This document shows positions 57,416 through 64,000 of a stretch of 64,000 nucleotides of DNA, piece by piece. Source of the stretch: Limnothrix sp. CACIAM 69d (lineage in GTDB: Bacteria; Cyanobacteriota; Cyanobacteriia; CACIAM-69d); assembly GCA_001913845.2 (NCBI GenBank), contig MKGP02000082.1:1-64000 (forward strand). The letters are read 5' to 3'. Numbering within the stretch: the stretch's first letter is position 1; each line of letters starts with the position of its first letter. The translations under genes were made by a program, and so were the position numbers. Under the pieces are notes generated by a model. It did no database searches. It was given only the letters and a program-made list of their open reading frames with translations, and was not told the DNA's origin.

Positions 57416-57509
57416 CCCCCGCGACTAGCTAGTAATGGGCGGGGGCTTTAAACCCCTTTGCAGATCCCCTCTCAAGTCTTGCGGTTCGTTTAGTTATGGC
57501 AGCAGGTAG

Positions 57510-59771
57510 TTATGGCAGCAGGCGGCTGACGAAATTGCCCCAGACCGCTGCCGCTTGGCCGCTGTTGCCATCGGTGGGTTTGCGGGTGTCGTTGCCCAAC
57601 CAAACCCCGGCCGTCAGATTGCGGCCAGGCACATAGCCAATAAACCAAAGGTCGGCGCTGTCGTCCGTTGTGCCGGTTTTGCCCACGGCTCCGGGCACAT
57701 TGGCGGCCGATCGCCCCGTTCCTTGCACCACAACCCCCCGCAGCAGATCCGTCATGGTCTGGGCCACCTGGGGCGAGAGCACCGGTTGGTTAGCACCGGG
57801 CTGATCTGCCTGAGCATCGTACATGACGCGGCAGGTTTGCAGGTTTTGCGGGTCGGTGCAATCGCTGGTGTCCAGGACGCGAGTGATCGCCTTGGCGTGG
57901 TTAAAGCGGCCATTGTTCGCCACGGCGGCAAAAGCCCCGGTCATTTGCAGCAAGGTGGCTTCGCTTTCCCCCAACACGAGGCCGGGCGTTTTGCGCAGGG
58001 GGCTGGTGACTCCCAGCCGCTGGGCCAAGCCAATCACTTCATCCAGCCCCACCGCTTCGGCCACCCGCAGGGCGATCGGGTTTTCGGACAGGGCCACGCC
58101 GCTGACCATGTTTAAGGAACCACCACCCGATCGACAGCCCCGAAACCGTTGCCCCATCCAATTCACGGGGGCGCAACTGTAGGCGGTGTTGGGACTGATG
58201 CCTTTTTCCAGGGCGGCCGCATAGGTAAACAGCTTGAAGGTGGAGCCGGGCTGGCGCAGGCCGTTGGCGGCGCGGTTAAATTGGCTATCTTCAAAGCTGC
58301 GGCCGCCACTCATGGCCAGAATGGCCCCATCGGTGGGGTCGATCGCCACGATCGCCCCTTGGCTGACCCCGGCCCGGCCGCCCTGGCTGTCAATGAACTG
58401 TTGCAGGGCCCGATCGGCCTCGGACTGGGCCGCCAAGTTCAAGCGCGTTTCAATTAAGAAATTGCCTTCGCGGGCCACGCCGGAACCAAAAAGCTGCTCC
58501 AATTCCTCAAAAACGTAGTTAAAAAAGTAGGGCGCACGGGTCGATCGCAAAATTTCCCGTGCTCGGGGACTCACTTCCACGCGCGATCGCCGGGCCCGCT
58601 TGAACTCCTCCAGGGTGACAGCGCCCTGATCCAACATCCGCTGCAAGACCAAATCTCGCCGTTGTACCGCTGTTTTGTAATTGCGGGCCGGGTTCCAGCG
58701 ATTGGGGGCCGGCAAAATGCCCACCAGCATCGCCGCTTCGCCCAAGTCTAGATCCCGCGCGGATTTTTCAAAATAAAATCGAGCGGCATCCTCAAAGCCG
58801 GCCAAATTGCCGCCCAAGAACACTTGGTTCATGTAGGCCAGCAGCAGTCGATCTTTGCCATAGAAACTTTCCAGCTTCAGGGCCACGATCGCCTCTTTGA
58901 TTTTGCGACCGGCGGAATTGTCTGACCCCACATAATCCCGGTAAAGGGTGCGGGCCAGTTGCTGGGAAAGGGTGCTGGCTCCCTGTTGCAATTCCCCTTC
59001 CCGCGCGTTCACCACCAGGGCCCGCAAAATCCCGATCGGGTCAACGCCAAAGTGCCAGTAGTAGCGTGCATCCTCCGAAGCCAGCAATGCTTTTTTGAGA
59101 TAAGGCGAAAATTCTCCCAGGTTCTTGGCTTCCTGGTGGGCCCGCCGCTCGATCGCCTGGAGCGGTTGCCCATCCCCCGCCACCACAATCACCGGGCCGC
59201 GCTGGGCCTGGGGCAGGGGCAAAATCTGAATGCCCTGCCATTGCCAAATCACCGCCAAACTCACCAGCCCGATCGCCCCGGCTAATCCCGAAAGGCCATA
59301 GCGCAGGACTTGCACCAAGGGCGTTGGCGGATCCACATATTGCAGCCGCACCGAGTCCGCCAGCTCCGGCGGCCCCAACACGACCATTTCCCGGTGGCGC
59401 AAAATTTGCCCATTGATCCGTTTTTTGCCGCTGAATGTGCCGTTGGTGGAGTTGCGGTCTTCAATGGCGAAGGTGCTGCCCAAAAAACTGGGAACCCGCC
59501 GCAAGCCTGCGTGGGTGGTGCTGACTACGGGGCTGTTGAGGGGGATGTCGTTGGCCTTGCTCGATCTCCCCAAAAGGTAGTAGTCCCCCAACAGGGGATA
59601 GTCTCGGGGTTCGCTGCCCGCTTCATAGATCACAATGCGGGGCGGGTTGGCATGAGCCGCCAACTTCAGCCGGGCCAGTTGCACCCGCGAAAGCTGGGTC
59701 ACTGTTTGGCGCAGGCGGCCCAGGATGGTTTTGGCGGGTTGAGGCGGAGGCGGCGTAGGATTTGGGCCCAT
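57510..59771 (-). CDS. FHA-domain class A penicillin-binding protein
   Basis: A bifunctional peptidoglycan synthase of 753 residues. The cytoplasmic part (about 1-145) contains an FHA phosphothreonine-binding domain: YYLLGRSSKANDIPLNSPVVSTTHAGLRR and FAIEDRNSTNGTFSGKKRINGQIL with the GR, S, H and N-G signature. One membrane segment (GLAGAIGLVSLAVIWQW) follows. The glycosyltransferase domain has the catalytic Glu in ASEDARYYWHFGVDPIG, QGASTLSQQLARTLY, and RKIKEAIVALKLE. The transpeptidase domain has SxxK as GSTFK, SEN, and KTGTT. The fusion to FHA is known from some cyanobacteria and suggests control by Ser/Thr phosphorylation. Start ATG at 59771; end LLP. Confidence 0.95.
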   Translation of the reverse strand: MGPNPTPPPPQPAKTILGRLRQTVTQLSRVQLARLKLAAHANPPRIVIYEAGSEPRDYPLLGDYYLLGRSSKANDIPLNSPVVSTTHAGLRRVPSFLGSTFAIEDRNSTNGTFSGKKRINGQILRHREMVVLGPPELADSVRLQYVDPPTPLVQVLRYGLSGLAGAIGLVSLAVIWQWQGIQILPLPQAQRGPVIVVAGDGQPLQAIERRAHQEAKNLGEFSPYLKKALLASEDARYYWHFGVDPIGILRALVVNAREGELQQGASTLSQQLARTLYRDYVGSDNSAGRKIKEAIVALKLESFYGKDRLLLAYMNQVFLGGNLAGFEDAARFYFEKSARDLDLGEAAMLVGILPAPNRWNPARNYKTAVQRRDLVLQRMLDQGAVTLEEFKRARRSRVEVSPRAREILRSTRAPYFFNYVFEELEQLFGSGVAREGNFLIETRLNLAAQSEADRALQQFIDSQGGRAGVSQGAIVAIDPTDGAILAMSGGRSFEDSQFNRAANGLRQPGSTFKLFTYAAALEKGISPNTAYSCAPVNWMGQRFRGCRSGGGSLNMVSGVALSENPIALRVAEAVGLDEVIGLAQRLGVTSPLRKTPGLVLGESEATLLQMTGAFAAVANNGRFNHAKAITRVLDTSDCTDPQNLQTCRVMYDAQADQPGANQPVLSPQVAQTMTDLLRGVVVQGTGRSAANVPGAVGKTGTTDDSADLWFIGYVPGRNLTAGVWLGNDTRKPTDGNSGQAAAVWGNFVSRLLP

Positions 59772-59892
59772 AGGGCGATCGGGATCAAAACGACAGAATG
59801 GCCATCATCATTTCAACACGATCCTCGGAAAGCGCGTAGCGATCGCCGGCCACTGTCCATCCATCCTCGGATCGATCGGGATTATGCCAAAC

Positions 59893-60043
59893 CCTAGGGC
59901 CTGTCGTCATTTCCTAAGATCAAGTGCAAGTGATTGATTTTCCATAACCTAACCACCCCAGACAAGGGGCTTAAGCCCCTTGCCCCCCACGATCTGCTAA
60001 CGACAGATCTAGGGTTTTAGGCGATTTGACGACACCCCCTAGG
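59893..60043. repeat. 150-bp inverted-repeat element, family 2, copy B
   Basis: Ends CCTAGGGCCTGTCGTCA and TGACGACACCCCCTAGG are inverted repeats. The centre is CAAGGGGCTTAAGCCCCTTG at 59963-59982. It lies in the upstream region of the FHA-PBP gene and shares its last six bases CCTAGG with the next copy. Confidence 0.92.
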
Positions 60044-60187
60044 GCCCGTTGTCATTTTCTGAGATCCAGTGAAAACGGTTGATCTTCCATATCCTAACCA
60101 TCCTAGACAAGGGGCTTAAGCCCCTTGCCCCCACGATCTCGTCACGATGGAATCAGGTTTTCAGGCGATTTGACGACATGCCCTAGA
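60038..60187. repeat. 150-bp inverted-repeat element, family 2, copy C
   Basis: Begins CCTAGGGCCCGTTGTCA and ends TGACGACATGCCCTAGA. Central palindrome at 60108-60127. It is in the same orientation as copy B and abuts it exactly, as a head-to-tail tandem. Identity to copy B is high around the ends and centre, lower between. Confidence 0.92.
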
Positions 60188-60472
60188 TCTTCAACAACAT
60201 CGAATCTCCAACTCTAGCTTCCAAACAGTTCGGGAATTCTCAAAAACGTCTAGAGTTTTCAGAACATTCGGAATTTTCAGATGTTCGAGAAATTTAAGAG
60301 TTTTTGGAGTTGCCAGAATCTTGTCAAGATAACTTGAGAAACGTAAGGATTTGAAACGAATTCGAGAAAAATTGTTGAGAAACATCGACAACCATGGACG
60401 CTCCGATTTCGCCCCCCTTAGGCTGGGGAGATAGTGTTCTATCTGGCAATCCGCAGGCCATCGAGTCGAACC
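60188..60472. other. AT-rich region upstream of small membrane gene
   Basis: About 285 bp, AT-rich, with many GAATTTTC/GAGTTTT-like motifs. It must contain the promoter of the 60473-62543 gene pair. No gene is supported. Confidence 0.4.
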
Positions 60473-60775
60473 ATGAACCCACAACGCTATCAGTTCCGCT
60501 GCACCCTGACCTTTGGAGACATCTACGGCCAGATCATGGCTTGGTTGATCGTGATTTTCCTGAGCCTGGCCAGCGCACTCGCCCTGCTGGGGGCCAGCAA
60601 GCCCCTGTATGCCCTGTCCATGGTTGGGTTGATTTTGGTGCTATCCTTACCTTTCCTGTTGTTCGCCTTTGTCACCACCCTGCTGAACCACATTGAATTT
60701 GTGGCGGTGGAAGCAGCAGCGGACTTGGCCACTGGTGGCGGCTACGAACCCACCCAACCGGCCCAGGCTCTTTAG
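60473..60775 (+). CDS. Small membrane protein upstream of sdhA
   Basis: A 100-residue protein, not assigned to a named family. A short cytoplasmic start MNPQRYQFRCTLTFGDIYGQ is followed by two membrane helices (IMAWLIVIFLSLASALALLGA and LSMVGLILVLSLPFLLFAFVTTLL) and a soluble tail ending EPTQPAQAL. The frame opens at 60434, but ATG 60473 gives the natural start. It ends 19 bp before the flavoprotein gene, so it is co-transcribed with it. Cyanobacterial succinate dehydrogenases lack an obvious recognised membrane anchor, so an accessory or anchor role is a possible but unproven idea. Confidence 0.75.
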   Translation: MNPQRYQFRCTLTFGDIYGQIMAWLIVIFLSLASALALLGASKPLYALSMVGLILVLSLPFLLFAFVTTLLNHIEFVAVEAAADLATGGGYEPTQPAQAL

Positions 60776-60794
60776 GACAACTGGGGGCCTGCCC

Positions 60795-62543
60795 ATGAAT
60801 GAGCCGCTAAACGAGTTAATTCACGATGTTCTGATCGTGGGGGGCGGGCTGGCCGGCTGTCGGGCAGCCCTGGAAATTGCCCGCCAAAATCCCAAACTCA
60901 GCATCGGATTGGTGGCCAAAACCCACCCGATTCGATCGCACTCTGTGGCCGCCCAAGGGGGAATGGCCGCCGTGTTGAACAACGTGGATCCCGAAGACAC
61001 CTGGCAAGCCCACGCCTTCGATACGGTAAAGGGATCCGACTACCTCGCGGATCAAGACGCGGTGGCCATCCTCACCCAAGAAGCCCCGGAAGTGGTGGTG
61101 GACTTGGAACGTTTGGGGGTTTTGTTCTCGCGTCTGGAAGATGGGCGCGTTGCCCAGCGGGCCTTCGGGGGCCATTCCCATCGGCGCACTTGCTACGCGG
61201 CCGACAAAACGGGCCATGCCATTTTGCATGAGCTGGTGATGAATCTGAAGCGAATGGGGGTCACGCTCTACGAGGAGTGGTATGTGATGCGCCTGATCGT
61301 GGAAGAGGGCGAGGCCAAAGGCCTGGTGATGTTTAATCTGCGGGATTCCCAGCCAGTGCTGGCCCGGGCCCGGGCTGTGATGTTGGCCACGGGGGGCTAT
61401 GGCCGCGCCTTTAACACCACCTCCAATGATTACGCCTCTACGGGGGATGGGCTGGCCATGGCGGCCCGGGCTGGCATTCCCCTGGAGGATATGGAGTTTG
61501 TGCAGTTTCACCCCACGGGGCTTTATCCGGTGGGGGTGTTGGTGTCGGAGGCGGTGCGGGGTGAGGGGGCTTACCTGCGCAATGCGGCGGGCGATCGATT
61601 CATGGCGGACTATGCCCCCAGTCGTATGGAGTTGGCCCCTCGGGATATCACCTCCCGGGCGATCGTTAAGGAACTGCTAGCCGGGCGAGGCATCCATCTC
61701 GATGGCAGCGCGGGTGGCCCCTTTGTGCATCTGGACTTGCGACATTTGGGCGAAGCAACGATCATGAGCCGCGTTCCCTTTTGTTGGGAAGAGGCCCATC
61801 GCCTGCTGGGGGTGAATGCGGTGGAGGAACCGATTCCGGTGCGCCCAACGATTCATTACTCCATGGGCGGCATTCCCACCGATGTGAACGGGCGGGTTCG
61901 CAGCAGCAGCGCCGGGTTTGTGGAAGCTTGTTTTGCGGCGGGCGAGGCGGCCTGTGTGTCGGTGCATGGGGCCAATCGCCTGGGCAGTAATTCCCTGTTG
62001 GAATGCATTGTGTTTGGCCGGCGCACGGGTCGGGCGATCGCCCAATATTTAGACAGCGGGCGCAAGTTGCCATCCTTGGACGGATTGCGCTACCTGGCGG
62101 AGGCCCGGGCCCAAATTCAGGCTCTGTTGGAGCATTCGGGGCCAGAGCGGATCGCCCAAGTGCGCCAAGATTTCCAAGACACGATGACCCAATATTGCGG
62201 GGTGTTTCGGACAGCGGGCTTGATGCAAACGGGGCTGGAAAAGCTGCGGGCAATTGCCCAGCGAATCGAAAATACGAGACTGGACGATCGGGGAACCTGT
62301 TGGAACACGGAACTGATTGAGGCGTTGGAGCTGCGATCGCTCTTTACGGTGGGGCAAACCATTTTGACTGCCGCTGAACGTCGCCAAGAAAGTCGTGGGG
62401 CCCACTGCCGTGAGGACTACCCCGATCGCAATGATCAGGACTATCTCAAACACACGCTGGCCTACTGGTCGCCCTCGGGCATTGACTTGCAATACATGCC
62501 GGTGACGTTGAGCCTGTTTGAACCCCAGGCTCGTAATTATTAA
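60795..62543 (+). CDS. sdhA: Succinate dehydrogenase/fumarate reductase flavoprotein
   Basis: FAD subunit that interconverts succinate and fumarate, feeding the quinone pool at the thylakoid membrane. The 582-residue protein begins MNEPLNELIHDVLIVGGGLAG (dinucleotide-binding GGGLAG) and has RSHSVAAQGGMAAV (His that holds FAD covalently in this family). Also visible are FQFHPTGLYPVGVLVSEAVRGEGAYL with substrate-site residues (read in parts), HYSMGGIPTDVNGRV, and GANRLGSNSLLECIVFGRRTG. The C-terminal part has SRGAHCREDYPDRND. ATG at 60795 is preferred; the frame is open upstream but overlaps the previous gene. The iron-sulfur subunit is not adjacent, as usual in cyanobacteria. The TAA stop lies in a truncated copy of the 150-bp element. 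Confidence 0.93.
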   Translation: MNEPLNELIHDVLIVGGGLAGCRAALEIARQNPKLSIGLVAKTHPIRSHSVAAQGGMAAVLNNVDPEDTWQAHAFDTVKGSDYLADQDAVAILTQEAPEVVVDLERLGVLFSRLEDGRVAQRAFGGHSHRRTCYAADKTGHAILHELVMNLKRMGVTLYEEWYVMRLIVEEGEAKGLVMFNLRDSQPVLARARAVMLATGGYGRAFNTTSNDYASTGDGLAMAARAGIPLEDMEFVQFHPTGLYPVGVLVSEAVRGEGAYLRNAAGDRFMADYAPSRMELAPRDITSRAIVKELLAGRGIHLDGSAGGPFVHLDLRHLGEATIMSRVPFCWEEAHRLLGVNAVEEPIPVRPTIHYSMGGIPTDVNGRVRSSSAGFVEACFAAGEAACVSVHGANRLGSNSLLECIVFGRRTGRAIAQYLDSGRKLPSLDGLRYLAEARAQIQALLEHSGPERIAQVRQDFQDTMTQYCGVFRTAGLMQTGLEKLRAIAQRIENTRLDDRGTCWNTELIEALELRSLFTVGQTILTAAERRQESRGAHCREDYPDRNDQDYLKHTLAYWSPSGIDLQYMPVTLSLFEPQARNY

Positions 62544-62673
62544 TCGCCCAATTCATCAGATCGGCCGTTGGCGGATCGTGGGGGATAAGGGGCTTAAGCC
62601 CCTTGTTACGACCACTAGGGCACGGAAGATCAACCGTTTCAGCATCACCTCGAAAAATGACGACATCCCCTAA
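62541..62673. repeat. 150-bp inverted-repeat element, family 2, copy D (left end missing)
   Basis: From the sdhA stop codon the sequence matches copy A from its internal AATCGCC onward: CCGTTGGC.GATCGTGGGGGA, palindrome TAAGGGGCTTAAGCCCCTTG (62586-62605, one change), TTAC, and right end ATGACGACATCCCCTAA. The left terminal repeat is absent. Confidence 0.85.
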
Positions 62674-62729
62674 TCCCCTGCTGGATTTAGTGGCCCTGAA
62701 ACAATCTTGCCTTGGGTTTGGATCTGTGC

Positions 62730-64000
62730 CTAGTCTTTGTATTTGGCTCCCAGGTTCAGGGGAATTTGAATCAGAAACTCAGTTCCTTCACCCACCTGCG
62801 AAAAGCATTCCAGTTTGCCCTGGTGTTTTTCCACAACAATTTGGTAACTGATGGACATGCCCATCCCGGTTCCTTTCCCGATCGGCTTGGTGGTGAAAAA
62901 GGGGTCAAAAATGCGCCGCTGGATGTCTAGGGGAATGCCGGGGCCATTATCAGCAATGCCTACCACCAGCCACTTAGATCGAGTGCTGGGCTTGCTATCA
63001 CTCAGTGAGGCTCCGGTGGGATTGGTGGAGGGTTGTTCTATTTCTTGAATCCGAGTCCGAATCCGAATCCACTGACGATGGACTTGCAAGTCTTGATAAT
63101 CGCGGTTGGTGGTGGCTTCTTCAAGGGCATCAATGGCATTGCTCAGAATGTTCATGATCACCTGATTGAATTGGCCGGGATAGCACTCGATCGGGGGCAA
63201 ATTGCCATATTCACGAATAATGTCGATCGTGGGGCGCGTGGCCTTGGCTTTGAGACGGTGCTTCAGGATTGTGATTGTGCTGTCAATGCCTTCGTGCAAA
63301 TCCACGGCCTTGAGTTCCGCTTCATCCAAGCGCGAAAAATTGCGCAGGGACAGCACAATTTCCCGAATGCGATCGCTCCCCACCTTCATGGAAGTCAAGA
63401 TCTTCGTTAAATCTTCTTCTAAAAAATCCAGCTCGATCGCCTCTTGTTCCTCCTGAATTTCTGCGACTGGCTCGGGATAGTACTTTTCGTATAACTGCAA
63501 TAATTTCAACAAGTCCTGAGTGTAGGTGCGCACATGCTCCAAGTTACCGTAGATAAAATTCACCGGGTTATTAATCTCATGGGCAACCCCTGCCACTAAC
63601 TGACCCAAACTGGACATTTTTTCGGACTGCACCAGTTGCAATTGGGTTCTTTGTAATTCACTCAGGGTGCGCTCCAGTCGATCACGGGCTTCTGTCATGG
63701 CGGCCATTTGGGACAGGCTCGTCCAACAGGCGATCGCCACCCCCAAAAACGCCACCGTAATTAACACAATGCTGAACACGGCTCCGTGGCTACCGAAGGA
63801 AAATCGATCCAACCCAGCCCGCGCAAACCAACCAATGCTGACCGCGCCACAAAGCAGCAAAATCAGCACCGTCACCTGAAACACCACCCAATCGCGCTGG
63901 ATGTTGATGGGCTTTGGACGGTAACGATTACTCCACCAAGCGGGCTGGCAGAAGGCGATCGGGCAATTTCCCACCCCCTGGGCCACCACGCCGACTGCCA
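62730..64000 (-). CDS. Sensor histidine kinase, 5' end beyond window
   Basis: At least 419 residues of a membrane histidine kinase; the frame is open to the right edge, so the start may lie outside. Two membrane segments (VVFQVTVLILLLCGAVSIGWFA and AVFSIVLITVAFLGVAIACW) lead into a coiled coil (EARDRLERTLSELQRTQLQLVQSEKM). The phospho-acceptor region SSLGQLVAGVAHEINNPVNFIYG follows, then the ATPase domain with N box QVIMNILSNAIDAL, G1 ADNGPGIP, and GKGTGMGMSISYQIV. It resembles the kinase part of the giant protein at 4127-10363 (same HEINNP class). No periplasmic sensor is large enough to suggest a ligand, and no response regulator adjoins in the window. Confidence 0.9.
   Translation of the reverse strand, partial: AVGVVAQGVGNCPIAFCQPAWWSNRYRPKPINIQRDWVVFQVTVLILLLCGAVSIGWFARAGLDRFSFGSHGAVFSIVLITVAFLGVAIACWTSLSQMAAMTEARDRLERTLSELQRTQLQLVQSEKMSSLGQLVAGVAHEINNPVNFIYGNLEHVRTYTQDLLKLLQLYEKYYPEPVAEIQEEQEAIELDFLEEDLTKILTSMKVGSDRIREIVLSLRNFSRLDEAELKAVDLHEGIDSTITILKHRLKAKATRPTIDIIREYGNLPPIECYPGQFNQVIMNILSNAIDALEEATTNRDYQDLQVHRQWIRIRTRIQEIEQPSTNPTGASLSDSKPSTRSKWLVVGIADNGPGIPLDIQRRIFDPFFTTKPIGKGTGMGMSISYQIVVEKHQGKLECFSQVGEGTEFLIQIPLNLGAKYKD

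Overview
The window is cyanobacterial chromosome. The palindrome GCGATCGC and its core CGATCG (the HIP1 repeat typical of many cyanobacteria) occur throughout. The gene set is also cyanobacterial: NDH-1 subunits ndhA-ndhI-ndhG-ndhE, the Rubisco assembly factor Raf1, an NtcA-type promoter in front of an ammonium transporter, a PatA-type response regulator, Uma2-family proteins and cyanobacterial-style ftsQ-ftsZ. The general codon style is GC-rich. A Limnothrix/Pseudanabaena-like filamentous or unicellular cyanobacterium is a guess; genus cannot be fixed from what is visible.

Layout. 1-10.7 kb: a visibly AT-richer block with two tandem giant hybrid kinases (Ser/Thr kinase, AAA ATPase, long helical region, and in the intact copy GAF, two PAS and a histidine kinase). 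The first copy is cut by an IS5-type element at the left edge. The two genes are nearly identical over their kinase/ATPase half and divergent afterwards. 10.7-12.7 kb: a two-gene ATPase operon. 13-16.3 kb: ftsQ, ftsZ, thiD. 16.6-22 kb: two small hypothetical proteins, gatB with a clear terminator, a membrane/TPR protein and a VanZ-like protein. 22-24.2 kb: a transposon graveyard (TnpB fragment, IS630-type remnant), a Uma2 gene and a 133-bp inverted-repeat element. 24.2-33.1 kb: an exported protein, a peroxiredoxin-like protein, a TPR lipoprotein-like protein, gltX, a second Uma2 gene, a CbiM(N)QO metal transporter and a fructosamine-kinase gene broken by a one-base frameshift. 33.4-36 kb: a NurA-domain nuclease and a secreted beta-helix protein. 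36.2-40.8 kb: raf1 divergent from ndhA-I-G-E. 41-49.4 kb: an RluA/RluD-type pseudouridine synthase, a PsiE-like protein, ffh, a TerB-like protein, a strongly structured non-coding stretch with its own terminator, and a SNF2-family helicase. 49.7-55 kb: tRNA-Thr(CGT), a VOC protein, an AT-rich decayed kilobase, a PatA-like regulator, tRNA-Ser(CGA), a peptide-type ABC permease and an alpha/beta hydrolase. 55.6-64 kb: an NtcA-type promoter and amt, an FHA-domain penicillin-binding protein, two abutting 150-bp inverted-repeat elements, a small membrane protein coupled to the sdhA/frdA flavoprotein, and a sensor histidine kinase running off the right edge.

The strongest unexplained signals are non-coding. 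First, a dispersed 20-bp palindrome CAAGGGGCTTAAGCCCCTTG sits bare in several intergenic gaps (including two gaps of the ndh operon) and also forms the centre of two unrelated inverted-repeat element families, 133 bp (two copies) and about 150 bp (four copies). Two copies of the latter overlap the stop codon of the neighbouring gene. Second, the plus-strand stretch 45783-46094 can form a long-range closing helix, two further strong stem-loops and an intrinsic terminator without any credible reading frame, and looks like an undescribed structured RNA. No CRISPR array, rRNA, prophage or recognised defence island was seen.
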